The notes: generated from the sequence alone by a model not told the origin. 32,365 nucleotides of DNA from Faecalispora jeddahensis (GCF_000577335.1 NZ_CBYL010000041.1:1-32365); one strand, 5' to 3'; shown: positions 7,658-14,842, counted from the stretch's first letter. Made by a program: numbers and translations.

Positions 7658-8443
7658 ATGAAACTACCAAAAAGAAAAGAAAGACTAACACAACTTTTAG
7701 AAGAGTATCAGATATGGTTTAAGACGATATTATCCTTTGCATTGACTGGCGCTGCTATCGCAGTGAGCATAGCTTCATGTAGTGTAGCAAGTTATCAGAA
7801 TTACCTTACTGAATTGGCGATGAAAACAACAAATCTTGAAAAGCAACCTTTCTTTTCAATCAATAACAGCTACGACCTAGATAACATGGAATATTCATAT
7901 GAAATAATTAGGAAGGGCGGTGAAATAAGGCAAGCAAACGTTAAGATCGAACCGATTTTACACTTTTTTATCATCCATGAACGTAAAGCTTATCAGGATG
8001 AATTTGTTTTATTACATAATTATTATAATTTCCACAACGGGGAAGACGATGATACCCTAATTGTTTTTAACGATAGAATGGTTAACAACGAGCATTCAAA
8101 TGAATACTTTCAATCATATATGGGTTACTATAGAAACAATATTGGAGATTATTATGTTTCAAGGATAATTTATCAGGTAACTGTCGTCTACTATAACTAC
8201 AAAAACGAGAAGGTAGAAAAGGTTTTTATGCTCAATCGAGCCGCCGAAATGATCATCAAAGAAAATGTATTGTTGTTTATTGATGATGAGCTTTTAGATA
8301 AATACGAGCTTGCTTTCAACAAGGGAGAAGTACGGGAGTTTGTCACGCCTAATTATTCAGCAGATGAAATAGTAAAACATATAAGGAATTTTATTGACGA
8401 ATATGCGATTCGAAATGGGGCAGTCAATAAGCGGTCAACGTAA
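7658..8443 (+). CDS. AT-rich single-pass membrane protein of unknown function
   Basis: A 261-residue protein not assigned to a family. It has a basic N-terminus, one membrane segment at about residues 22-45 (TILSFALTGAAIAVSIASCSVASY), then a hydrophilic domain rich in Tyr, Asn and Asp that is probably outside the membrane. A beta-rich region (residues about 60-190) precedes a helical tail. GCGGCGGGG stands 5 nt before ATG 7658. Its AT-rich codon use differs from the GC-rich host genes to the left, which suggests lateral gain. It converges with the collagen-like fragment across a perfect terminator. Confidence 0.7.
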   Translation: MKLPKRKERLTQLLEEYQIWFKTILSFALTGAAIAVSIASCSVASYQNYLTELAMKTTNLEKQPFFSINNSYDLDNMEYSYEIIRKGGEIRQANVKIEPILHFFIIHERKAYQDEFVLLHNYYNFHNGEDDDTLIVFNDRMVNNEHSNEYFQSYMGYYRNNIGDYYVSRIIYQVTVVYYNYKNEKVEKVFMLNRAAEMIIKENVLLFIDDELLDKYELAFNKGEVREFVTPNYSADEIVKHIRNFIDEYAIRNGAVNKRST

Positions 8444-8531
8444 TAAAAAGCTCGGAATTTGATTGCTTCCGATCGTCTGGCAACAACCTATCAAGGATAA
8501 TCAAGTGATAATGTTTGATTCTATATGAGGA

Positions 8532-8578
8532 ATAAAGCAAAATCCGAATCCAATGAAAGGATTCGGATTTTGCTTTAT
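8532..8578. terminator. Perfect 20-bp stem bidirectional terminator
   Basis: ATAAAGCAAAATCCGAATCC (8532-8551) pairs without mismatch with 8559-8578 around a 7-nt loop. It lies between convergent genes. Confidence 0.85.
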
Positions 8579-8643
8579 CTGTTTTCAGAAGTATTACCTT
8601 ACCCACAAATTCAGAATTTTGCCTCATTCATATTGAAGATGAT

Positions 8644-9135
8644 TTAATCACTTAACTGAACAAGAGTTAAAGAGCGGTTTATATAACCTAAAACAGGAAA
8701 ATCTGTACTAATACTTACTCCTACTTCATCTCCTGCTGTTAGGGAAGCTTGAACGACAAACGTTGAACTGCTTCGATTAGATATCTTAAAGAAAGTAGTA
8801 GTGTCACCAAAAATCGGTGTACCATTGACAGTGATAATAGCATTCAGATATGGTTCGTCTGGATCTGGATCTGTGGTGGCTTCAGCGTTAATAGATATCG
8901 TGATTTGATAAATTCCGCTTTCTCCTGCCACTAATTCATTGCCCGATACACTGACTGTGACAGTACCCGATAAGGGGCCGACTACGCTGAATGGTACGGG
9001 TGTGAGTGTTGCCCCAGGTGTCTCAACACTACTTCCCCGTAAAGACCCAAAGGCCAAGACGACTTCTCCGGTTGGGCCAGTGGGACCTTCCGCGCCTGCC
9101 GCACCGGTTGGACCAGTGGGGCCAGTTGACCCGGT
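8644..9135 (-). pseudogene. Collagen-like (BclA-type) protein, N-terminal part cut off by the ICE
   Basis: Read on the minus strand from about 9135, the frame gives GSTGPTGPTGAAGAEGPTGP: Gly-X-Y triplets rich in Thr and Pro. A C-terminal domain follows (AFGSLRGSSVETPGATLTPVPF through NRSLTLVQLSD). Its pattern of beta strands, with the PVPF segment and the ESGIYQITISINA segment, matches the jelly-roll C-terminal domain of BclA exosporium glycoproteins. Upstream of the repeat the sequence changes abruptly to the recombinase end of the ICE, so the N-terminus and start codon are missing. They are expected beyond the far end of the element, outside this window. A TTG at 9057 is inside the frame and unlikely to be a real start. 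The product would have been a surface protein of the spore or cell. Confidence 0.8.
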
Positions 9136-9174
9136 AATATTAGGAAAACAAACTGCCTTTTTATTAGCGGTCTG

Positions 9175-10848
9175 TTAAACCGCTTCGGATTGGGTGTTGA
9201 TTTCTATGTATTCCATTACCCGGCGTAGTTCGTCAGCAAACTTAAACTTTACGCTGATGTTGCCGTTCTCATGTACCTTGATATGGTCTACAAGTTCAAC
9301 CAAAACCTCTCTTGTCAGCTTGTCGATATTTTCAAATTTCTTGAAAACTACTAAGCAAGGACTTTCGGCGGTGATGCCGTTTTGCAATTCTTCACGCTCT
9401 GCATGGAGGTTTTTCAAAACTTCGCCTAAAGCAGCTATTTGCCGTTCGTAATCTTCGCTCATATGACGGTAGTCACTATGGGTGATTTCCCCGTCTTTCC
9501 AATCCTGATAAATGGATTGCTTGTAACGCATGATTTTGGAGCGTTCCTTTTCTTTTGCGTCTATCAATGTTTCAATCCGTATGGACTGGCTTTTTTGAAG
9601 CGGAGCCGTGCTGATATATTCCAAAGTATTTGCATAGTGTACTGCAAGATATACCTGTTGCTGAATGGCATACAGGACAGCCACTTCCAGCCGGTTATGC
9701 TTCACGGAATGTTTGGTGCAGGCTGTTTTTGACTGGTCTTTGTAGGTGCGGCAGAAATAGTACACCGTGCCTTTTACTTGACTACGGCTCATAGCCTTAC
9801 CGCAATCGGCACAACGGAGAAAGCCACTGAACAGATAGAGTTTCTTTTTCTGGGGTGCGGTGCGGGTGTCACGCTTTAGCAACTCCTGCACTTTTTCAAA
9901 GATAGGCCGTTCTATGATTGGCTCATGGGTGTTCTCCACAATGTACCATTCATTTTCGGGAACCTGTTCCTGCGTATGTATTTTATAGCTTTTTACACGC
10001 TGGCGGCCTTGTACCATGTCCCCTACATAAAGGCGGTTTTTCAAAATGTCGCTTACGGTCTTTGAACTCCATAAAGGTCTTTCCGAACCACTCGGATTTT
10101 GATAGTTTAAGCCCTTGCTTTTTTTGTATTCGGACGGACACAAAATGCCACGATCATTGAGATTGTGCACTATGGCATTTTTACTCATGCCGTCCAGAAA
10201 CCACTCATAAATGTTTTTTACAATTTCGGCGGCTTCTTCATCAACAATTAGAGCGTTTTTGTCCTTTGGGTTTTTCGTATAGCCATAAGCCGCAAAGCCG
10301 CCGATAAACTCACCATTGCGCCGCTTCATATCAAAAACCTGCCGTATCTTCTTTGAAGTCTGATAGCAGAAGTTGTCATTGATAACATTGGTAATCGGCA
10401 CAATGAGATTGGAAATGCTGTCCGGGTTCAAGTAGCTGTCAATACCCTCTGCCAAACTGATAAACCTTACATTCATCTGTACAAACAGATTTTCAATCAA
10501 GCTCCCTGCGTCTGTATAGTTACGGGATAAGCGGGAGAGGTCTTTGACGATAACACAGTTTACCTTTTTGGCGTATATGTCAGAAAGTAATCTTTGAAAG
10601 CTGTCCCGGTTGGTGTCTGTTCCAGTGTACCCGTCGTCCACATAAGGCGGCTGGGTACTTTCAAACTCGTCTATGTGCTGCTGGTAATAATCATCAAGCA
10701 ACGCTTTTTGGTTGGTAACGCTGTTGCTGTCGTCCTTTCCACGGTTTATGTCCTCTTTGGATAAGCGGATATATTGAGCGAGTTTCCAGCGGATAATTTG
10801 AGGAGCAGATATTTTTTCCTCAAAGCCCCTGTTTTTTGTTCGTGCCAT
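9175..10848 (-). CDS. Large serine recombinase (TndX/Tn1549 Int type)
   Basis: A 557-residue site-specific recombinase that excises and integrates the element through a Ser-DNA intermediate. The N-terminal resolvase domain has the catalytic serine at residue 30 (QYIRLSKED) and the conserved KDLSRLSRNYTDAG segment. A recombinase domain follows (GFAAYGYTKNPKD to GDMVQGRQ), then a zinc ribbon with Cys pairs (LRCADCGK ... YYFCRTYKD ... TACTKH) and a coiled coil. The start is ATG 10848; GGAGG is 4 nt upstream. The stop is about 40 bp from the element end, as expected for this class. Its promoter is at 10879-10907 and resembles that of the relaxase operon. Confidence 0.95.
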   Translation of the reverse strand: MARTKNRGFEEKISAPQIIRWKLAQYIRLSKEDINRGKDDSNSVTNQKALLDDYYQQHIDEFESTQPPYVDDGYTGTDTNRDSFQRLLSDIYAKKVNCVIVKDLSRLSRNYTDAGSLIENLFVQMNVRFISLAEGIDSYLNPDSISNLIVPITNVINDNFCYQTSKKIRQVFDMKRRNGEFIGGFAAYGYTKNPKDKNALIVDEEAAEIVKNIYEWFLDGMSKNAIVHNLNDRGILCPSEYKKSKGLNYQNPSGSERPLWSSKTVSDILKNRLYVGDMVQGRQRVKSYKIHTQEQVPENEWYIVENTHEPIIERPIFEKVQELLKRDTRTAPQKKKLYLFSGFLRCADCGKAMSRSQVKGTVYYFCRTYKDQSKTACTKHSVKHNRLEVAVLYAIQQQVYLAVHYANTLEYISTAPLQKSQSIRIETLIDAKEKERSKIMRYKQSIYQDWKDGEITHSDYRHMSEDYERQIAALGEVLKNLHAEREELQNGITAESPCLVVFKKFENIDKLTREVLVELVDHIKVHENGNISVKFKFADELRRVMEYIEINTQSEAV

Positions 10849-10878
10849 GTGTCCTCCTTCCTATCACATTACACTTAT

Positions 10879-10907
10879 ATTATACCATTTCAGCATAATG
10901 CGAACAA
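10879..10907 (-). promoter_or_regulatory. Recombinase promoter with shared regulatory block
   Basis: On the minus strand the -35 is TTGTTC (10902-10907), the spacer 17 nt and the -10 TATAAT (10879-10884). The block AACAATGTTGTCG-C-GGCC (plus strand, 10903-10920) overlaps the -35 and recurs at 16693-16710 with one change. Confidence 0.75.
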
Positions 10908-10914
10908 TGTTGTC

Positions 10915-10943
10915 GCGGCCTGTAAACTGGCTTTACAGGCCGC
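10915..10943. terminator. Perfect 12-bp hairpin at the 3' end of the 87-residue gene
   Basis: GCGGCCTGTAAA (10915-10926) and TTTACAGGCCGC (10932-10943) pair without mismatch. It contains the stop codon of the 87-residue gene and abuts the recombinase promoter. A T-rich tail is on the plus strand only. Confidence 0.55.
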
Positions 10944-11196
10944 TTTTCTTGCGTTTGAGGAAGTCGGCAAACACATCTTGCAATGGGGGAGCGTTCTCTG
11001 AAAACTCCAGCTTTACGCCCATATCTCCCACACGAAAACAATAAGGATTTTTAACCGCCGCTATGACTTTCGCCGCACGTTGTTCCTGCGGCACAGTCGT
11101 ATCAAAGGTAAAGCCGCTCACATCAACTAAATCCTCTTTGTTCACCGCTTCTATGTCTACGCTTGCCAACTCTGAAATTGGAATACGTTTCTTCAA
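10933..11196 (-). CDS. Small conserved ICE protein upstream of the recombinase (possibly DUF6870)
   Basis: An 87-residue protein: KKRIPISELASVDIEAVNKEDLVDVSGF, then FDTTVPQEQRAAKVIAAVKNPYCFRVGDMGVKLEFSENAPPLQDVFADFLKRKK. The type is common next to recombinases of Tn1549-like elements; I recall the DUF6870 name but cannot verify it. A TTG at 11194-11196 is the start, with a GGAGGGGG ribosome site upstream. ATG is not available in frame. It has no HTH motif or catalytic motif that I can see. The position, directly before the recombinase promoter, resembles that of excisionase-like genes, but the sequence does not show DNA binding. Confidence 0.7.
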   Translation of the reverse strand: MKKRIPISELASVDIEAVNKEDLVDVSGFTFDTTVPQEQRAAKVIAAVKNPYCFRVGDMGVKLEFSENAPPLQDVFADFLKRKKSGL

Positions 11197-11309
11197 TCAC
11201 AATCGCCCCCTCCTTTCCATGTATATGAAATGCTCTGATTGTCCTATGAGAAAACACAAACAGCCACCATTTTTATCAGCAAAAGTGATGGCTGTTAATC
11301 TTTCCTCAT

Positions 11310-11334
11310 ACTTCGGGCCAAGTTGGCCCGAAGT
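11310..11334. repeat. ICE palindrome copy 1
   Basis: Perfect 12-bp arms around one base. Its last base is also the last base of the TGA stop of the 64-residue gene on the minus strand. Confidence 0.95.
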
Positions 11335-11528
11335 CAATAAGGGCTGTTCTGATAGTGGGTTTCCGCTTCCTCTATGCCGCAAGTATCGAAAACATAGTGA
11401 AGCTCTGAAACCACACGCTTTATATCGTCCGGGCTGAAATCACAGTTTTCCATAGCCCGAATGACATAGCCACGGCAAGCGCCGTTGCTCCATTGCTGAT
11501 ATAGCAATGACTGTAATTCCTTATCCAT
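11334..11528 (-). CDS. Small conserved ICE protein, 64 residues (Orf8-position)
   Basis: A short acidic helical protein: MDKELQSLLYQQWSNGACRGYVIRAMENCDFSPDDIKRVVSELHYVFDTCGIEEAETHYQNSPY. I do not recognise a characterised family. ATG 11528 has GGAG 8 nt upstream. Its place between the sigma-like factor and the recombinase matches the small genes orf8/orf10 of Tn916 by position only. A long imperfect hairpin (11551-11616) lies just upstream of the ribosome site. The stop overlaps palindrome copy 1 by one base. Confidence 0.65.
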   Translation of the reverse strand: MDKELQSLLYQQWSNGACRGYVIRAMENCDFSPDDIKRVVSELHYVFDTCGIEEAETHYQNSPY

Positions 11529-11979
11529 AGTAAAACTCCATTCATCAATCGGGAGTATGCCGCGCCGTTATAAGTCGGCTTGTCGTAAGACAGAAAAAGC
11601 GGCGCGGCACTCCCTTTATATAAAAAACGATAATCCGGACGGGCGGCGGCAACCGCCCTCATGGGAATTTCACCCCGCCCCATGCTGATGGCGCGACGGT
11701 CAATGCTGTGAAGCGTTCAAACCGTAAGTATCATTGTATCAATCAAAAGATTTTCGCTGGGCAGATTACCACATCTGTCTTGTCACAGTTAGTAGGAATC
11801 GCTCACGCTCCGTTTGGGTTTTCCCCCTTTCAACGGGCGGTCTTGGCGTACTCTGCGGCTTGGCTCCCTTTTGATTGAACGTATCCGGGTTATCGGTATT
11901 CAGTTGTCAAAGAACAGCAGACGGAGAAAAACTCCTTCTAATAGCCATGTGATTTGAAGCTCAAATTCGGAACTGGAAA
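11529..11979. other. Structured leader region between the sigma-like gene and the 64-residue gene
   Basis: About 450 bases hold inverted repeats rather than a supported gene. GGGAGT-AT-GCCGCGCC (11551-11566) can pair with GGCGCGGC-ACTCCC (11601-11614). TCAATCAAAAG (11739-11749) and CTTTTGATTGA (11868-11878) form a long-range pair. An 87-codon frame on the minus strand (11420-11683) overlaps the 64-residue gene and lacks a ribosome site. Confidence 0.45.
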
Positions 11980-12399
11980 TCAAGACTTTTTTAAAAATTC
12001 CTCCATGCTTTTCAATCCTTTCTCAATAGCAACCCTGACTGCTTTTTCATTTACACCCTCTGCTCGTGCAATATCGGATTTACTCATGCCGAGTATGTAA
12101 TGGGCATAAATTCGTTTTCCCTGCTTGTCCGGCAAGGAAGCGATTGCAGAGTGCAGTTGTTCGGCAGTAATTTTACGCTCGTAAATCTCACAAGGGGAAA
12201 GGGATACAAAAAGAATATCCTTTTCAATCCCGTCGTCAGCGTCCAGCGAATAGTGGGCCTTGTTATAGAAGCGGCGGCGAATGTAGTTTTTCTCCAAACG
12301 TTCCGCTTCCAGCAAAGCGTCCTTGATTACATCGGGTATTTCAACAAAGAAGTCGGAATTATAAAACGGGTAAAAATCCCGCAGATTGATTTTAGCCAT
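11980..12399 (-). CDS. ICE sigma-like factor (Tn916 Orf7 type)
   Basis: A 139-residue protein related to the sigma-70 region 4-like proteins of Tn916-family elements, which promote transcription of recombination and transfer genes. The C-terminal half carries a helix-turn-helix: SAIASLPDKQGKRIYAHYILGMSKSDIARAEGVNEKAVRVAIEKGLKSMEEFL. The N-terminal part (INLRDFYPFYNSDFFVEIPDVI) is typical of this family. ATG 12399 is chosen over 12414 because GGAGG stands 8 nt before it and lies downstream of the first ATG. A leader with palindrome copy 2 and two terminators separates it from the attenuator-like region upstream, so expression may depend on readthrough. Confidence 0.8.
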   Translation of the reverse strand: MAKINLRDFYPFYNSDFFVEIPDVIKDALLEAERLEKNYIRRRFYNKAHYSLDADDGIEKDILFVSLSPCEIYERKITAEQLHSAIASLPDKQGKRIYAHYILGMSKSDIARAEGVNEKAVRVAIEKGLKSMEEFLKKS

Positions 12400-12475
12400 A
12401 GGGCGTTCCTCCATTTCGATTTTTTAGGGAATAGTGAATCGAAACGGAGCGGGAGGGGAACGACAGCGGGGTCGG

Positions 12476-12500
12476 ACTTCGGGCCAAGTTGGCCCGAAGT
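12476..12500. repeat. ICE palindrome copy 2
   Basis: Perfect arms. It lies 77 nt upstream of the sigma-like gene start, on the recombinase-side border of the TetR/methyltransferase island. Confidence 0.95.
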
Positions 12501-12541
12501 GACAAAGCTTGTCCCATACGTTGTCAGTGGAAAAAGGGTAC

Positions 12542-12578
12542 AAAAAAACACCTTTACGCAAATTAGCGCGAAAGGTGT
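12542..12578 (-). terminator. Intrinsic terminator, minus strand
   Basis: ACACCTTT (12548-12555) pairs with AAAGGTGT (12571-12578), with an inner CGC/GCG pair, then seven T on the minus strand. The tail GGGTACAAAAAAAC (plus strand, 12536-12549) is identical to that of the terminator before Maff2. Confidence 0.8.
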
Positions 12579-12583
12579 CGAAC

Positions 12584-12614
12584 AAAAAATGGGCGCAATA
12601 GCCGCCCATTTTTT
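12584..12614. terminator. Perfect 12-bp stem terminator
   Basis: AAAAAATGGGCG (12584-12595) pairs with CGCCCATTTTTT (12603-12614). It works in either direction and precedes the second hairpin in the minus direction. Confidence 0.8.
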
Positions 12615-12653
12615 GATATAATATTTTTAAACTATGTAAATGAATTTTTTCTG

Positions 12654-12716
12654 CTATATTAAACCGTCACAATATGGCGGCGTTTCTCTCAGATAAAAAA
12701 ACGCTTTGGGGCACAT
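12654..12716 (-). CDS. Putative 20-residue leader peptide of an attenuator
   Basis: ATG 12716, seated 5 nt after AAGGAGG, opens a 20-codon ORF (MCPKAFFYLRETPP... ) ending in TAG. The ribosome site and start codon lie in the loop of a terminator hairpin. The second strand of that hairpin is inside the ORF, so a translating ribosome would melt it. This design is known for ribosome-controlled attenuators ahead of antibiotic resistance genes, including tet(M) of Tn916. Here no resistance gene follows; the next gene is the sigma-like factor 255 nt on. The peptide itself is not recognised. Confidence 0.55.
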   Translation of the reverse strand: MCPKAFFYLRETPPYCDGLI

Positions 12717-12743
12717 AAAAACCTCCTTATCCCAAAGCCGCCA
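12675..12743 (-). promoter_or_regulatory. Transcription attenuator with alternative hairpins
   Basis: On the minus strand GCTTTGGG (12738-12731) pairs with CCCAAAGC (12710-12703), followed at once by a T-run (12701-12695): a terminator. The segment AAACGCCGCCA (12685-12675) can instead pair with TGGCGGC (12743-12737), or its AAACGC with GCGTTT (12704-12699). This gives mutually exclusive structures. Confidence 0.6.
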
Positions 12744-12855
12744 GATTAAGAAGAATTACAGATATACTCTTTCCGGTATTTAAAACGGAAAATGACGGCT
12801 TTGTATGTCTGTTAAATTTGTCAGCAATCGTATAGCAGAAAATTGTTGTATGAAA

Positions 12856-12899
12856 AGAGCCGATAATCAAGAGATGTGTACTCATTGATTATCGGCTCT
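12856..12899 (-). terminator. Terminator overlapping the KTR gene stop
   Basis: AGAGCCGATAATCAA (12856-12870) pairs perfectly with 12885-12899 around a 14-nt loop. A short T-run follows on the minus strand, and the KTR stop codon lies in the stem. Confidence 0.75.
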
Positions 12900-13077
12900 G
12901 CGTCTTTGCGTCTGGCTCTTTGATAACTGACATATTCAGTTGTCGCACATTGATTAGAGATTCTTGTTTGCATTTGGGACAGTATAGGGGGAAGTTTTCG
13001 AGTTTCGTATCTTCTCTAATTTTCAGTCTTGTTTTATTACCACATATAGGACATAGTAACCATTGAACTTCAATCAT
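12889..13077 (-). CDS. Cysteine-rich KTR-domain protein (Tn916 Orf6-like)
   Basis: A 62-residue zinc-ribbon protein: two CxxC pairs, LCPICGNKTRLKIRED and YCPKCKQES, give four zinc ligands, and the KTR triplet gives the family name. The function is unknown; such genes are commonly found in Tn916-type elements, often after tet(M). ATG 13077 is chosen over GTG 13083 because GGGGG then lies 5 nt upstream and homologues begin close to this Met. It is 29 nt downstream of the SAM methyltransferase stop and probably belongs to the same transcript, which ends at the overlapping terminator. Confidence 0.8.
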   Translation of the reverse strand: MIEVQWLLCPICGNKTRLKIREDTKLENFPLYCPKCKQESLINVRQLNMSVIKEPDAKTQSR

Positions 13078-13106
13078 TATCACCCCCTACATTATTTCAT
13101 CAGTTA

Positions 13107-13832
13107 CTATTTTTCTGCTCTAATAATTACCGTTCCACAATTTTGATACAAAACCTCAACAGTTTTAAAACCGGCATTTTTCATAAGCTCAAATTGATGT
13201 TCCAATGTCAGTGGAATATCAATATGTATAAACATATCTTCGGGTATATTATTTTGCTTGCGTCTATATTCGTATCCCTCAAGACAAAGTGCCTCCTCTT
13301 CATCACAACAGGCAATATAGTCACATTCTATATAATATCCACCGGCTTTTATCGTCTGATAAAGTTTACTATAAATCAGTTGCTTTTTTTCATATTTAAA
13401 ATGGTGAAGTGTTTCAAAAGACATAGCAGCGTCAAACTTGTTTTCCTCAAACGGGTATTCAAAATAGTCCGCATTGATTATTTCAATGTTTTTATCACCA
13501 TAGTTTTCTCGCAACTTGTCAAGCATAGATTCAGACAAATCAATACCTGTAACCTTGACTTCGGGAAATCTCTTGTACATTGATTCAAGCTCCAAACCTG
13601 TGCCACAACCAATATCAAGTAATGTTTTCAAACTATCATCAAAGAAATCTGCAATATGAGCGTATTCCTCGCCCCAGTTTTTTAAATGAACATTATTATA
13701 TTCACTAATCCTATTAGCGAAAAAATCCGCCATTTCTTCCACAGGAACATTCTTTACCCCATCAAGCCAATCTTTTAATTCGCTTAAATATTTTTTGGTT
13801 TCCTCTTGAGTTCGGATTTTACTTTTTAGCAT
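13107..13832 (-). CDS. Class I SAM-dependent methyltransferase, cargo
   Basis: A 241-residue methyltransferase with a Rossmann fold: motif I LLDIGCGTGLELE at about residues 70-82, motif II VTGIDLSESML, motif III INADYFEYPF, and AAMSFETLHHF, the post-acid segment typical of small-molecule methyltransferases. The substrate is unknown; it has no RNA-binding domain that would point to ribosome methylation. The DNA is AT-rich, unlike the ICE backbone. It follows the TetR gene on the same strand with a 77-nt gap; AAAGGAC precedes ATG 13832. The pair may be a drug- or metabolite-responsive resistance module, which is inference from context. Confidence 0.85.
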   Translation of the reverse strand: MLKSKIRTQEETKKYLSELKDWLDGVKNVPVEEMADFFANRISEYNNVHLKNWGEEYAHIADFFDDSLKTLLDIGCGTGLELESMYKRFPEVKVTGIDLSESMLDKLRENYGDKNIEIINADYFEYPFEENKFDAAMSFETLHHFKYEKKQLIYSKLYQTIKAGGYYIECDYIACCDEEEALCLEGYEYRRKQNNIPEDMFIHIDIPLTLEHQFELMKNAGFKTVEVLYQNCGTVIIRAEK

Positions 13833-13909
13833 AACGATTTTGTCCTTTCATAAAATCTGTTAATAATGAATTGATTATTTGATTTGCGTTGGGTTAGATA
13901 ATAGGAGTA

Positions 13910-14482
13910 TCACTTATGTTCTTTGTCCTCTATTACTAAAGCAAATCGGTAAAAAGCATTTTTAATAAGCGTAATTACTTCCTCATATGGCAAGTCAATA
14001 TCGTCTGATACAATTTGAGTTGCAATACCATGTGAATAAAGCCACACATCCCTAAATAAATTTCGTGCGTTTTCCAGACTAAGGCCCGTTATTTCCTTTG
14101 CATTTAGAATTGAAAGTTGGTTCCAATCAGCATCAAGAATATCTTTAATACTTTTCCCCGCACAAGCTTTGTTCATAAAAAGGGTATTAAATATATTTTT
14201 TTCTTGTCTGGCAAATTCAATGTAAGCAATTCCTTGCATTAGGAGGCGGTTATCATTACTCATTCGGGCTTCCATGAAAGTGTTATAATATATATTGAGT
14301 TGAGTAATGACATCTTGTTTTAGTGCTTCCATATTTTCATAAACGCGGAATAAAGGTTTGGTTGAGCAGTTCAATACGGAAGCAATACTTCTTGCGTTTA
14401 TCCCCTCCATGCCCTGTTCGCGTACTATAGAAATAGCAGCCCTCAAAATTGCTTCCTTATTAGTTAATGGCTTTGGCGGCAT
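13910..14482 (-). CDS. TetR/AcrR-family transcriptional regulator
   Basis: A 190-residue repressor. The N-terminal HTH spans NKEAILRAAISIVREQGMEGINARSIASVLNCSTKPLFRVYENMEALKQDV, with the recognition helix at STKPLFRVYEN. The C-terminal helical part should bind a ligand (AcrR-type, TetR_C domain-like). The start is ATG 14482, 8 nt after AGGAGG; the longer frame from 14512 would place the ribosome site inside the gene. A strong promoter and a 16-bp perfect palindrome lie upstream, so it probably represses itself together with the methyltransferase and KTR genes. Confidence 0.88.
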   Translation of the reverse strand: MPPKPLTNKEAILRAAISIVREQGMEGINARSIASVLNCSTKPLFRVYENMEALKQDVITQLNIYYNTFMEARMSNDNRLLMQGIAYIEFARQEKNIFNTLFMNKACAGKSIKDILDADWNQLSILNAKEITGLSLENARNLFRDVWLYSHGIATQIVSDDIDLPYEEVITLIKNAFYRFALVIEDKEHK

Positions 14483-14552
14483 ATAAAGTCCTCCTAAATG
14501 AATATTTATCATTGAAAAAATTGCTTTTTAATAATGAATATGAACGGAAACG

Positions 14553-14568
14553 GATGTTGCGCAACATC
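14553..14568. promoter_or_regulatory. TetR operator candidate
   Basis: GATGTTGCGCAACATC is a perfect 16-bp palindrome 8 bp downstream of the -10 of the TetR promoter. It therefore covers the transcription start, the usual place of a TetR-family operator. Confidence 0.7.
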
Positions 14569-14575
14569 TGTTACT

Positions 14576-14603
14576 ATTATATCAAAACCACACAAAATGT
14601 CAA
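14576..14603 (-). promoter_or_regulatory. TetR/methyltransferase promoter
   Basis: On the minus strand a consensus TTGACA (14603-14598), a 16-nt spacer and a consensus TATAAT (14581-14576). Confidence 0.85.
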
Positions 14604-14679
14604 GGAGTTGGCCTAACAAGCTTAACAAAACTGGTTAAGCAGTTCCTTGTGTAGCTCTCATTAACGGAGGTTATGCTAA

Positions 14680-14782
14680 CCGGCAAGCAGGGCAAGTGTC
14701 AATACACTTGCATATTTTCGAGATTTTCCCTGACGGGAAAACTCAAAAATTGCTTGTTGGGGAGTGCCTTCCCCAAACCCTG
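14680..14782. other. Cluster of inverted repeats after the relaxase, candidate oriT
   Basis: Three inverted repeats follow one another: GCAAGTGT/ACACTTGC (about 14692-14711), TTTTCCC/GGGAAAA (about 14724-14741) and TTGGGGA/TCCCCAA (about 14757-14776). Palindrome copy 3 follows. On the minus strand the first repeat runs into CTTGCCCTGC, a form reminiscent of a nick region beside a hairpin. Location next to the relaxase fits an origin of transfer, but no nick consensus can be proven. Confidence 0.35.
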
Positions 14783-14784
14783 CG

Positions 14785-14809
14785 ACTTCGGGCCAACTTG
14801 GCCCGAAGT
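14785..14809. repeat. ICE palindrome copy 3
   Basis: Perfect arms, centre C. It lies 34 nt downstream of the relaxase stop, at the relaxase-side border of the TetR/methyltransferase island. Confidence 0.95.
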
Positions 14810-14842
14810 CGGTGCGTTGCACCTCATGTTGCGTCATGTTCG

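Noticed and set aside
9126-9175. An exact attL core dinucleotide
   Set aside because: The GA or other core cannot be fixed from one end only; only a boundary near 9135/9136 is supported.
11197-11382. Minus-strand frame through palindrome copy 1
   Set aside because: Starts inside the 64-residue gene and is open only because the palindrome has no stops. It has no ribosome site.
11420-11683. 87-codon minus-strand frame overlapping the 64-residue gene
   Set aside because: No ribosome site near its start, overlaps the better supported gene by 109 nt, and contains the hairpin arms.
12424-12609. Minus-strand frame through palindrome copy 2 and two terminators
   Set aside because: It consists largely of terminator stems and the palindrome; no ribosome site.
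13107-13832. Methyltransferase as an Erm/Cfr-type rRNA resistance enzyme
   Set aside because: It lacks the Erm rRNA-binding C-terminus and the radical-SAM Cys motif of Cfr; the sequence fits small-molecule methyltransferases.
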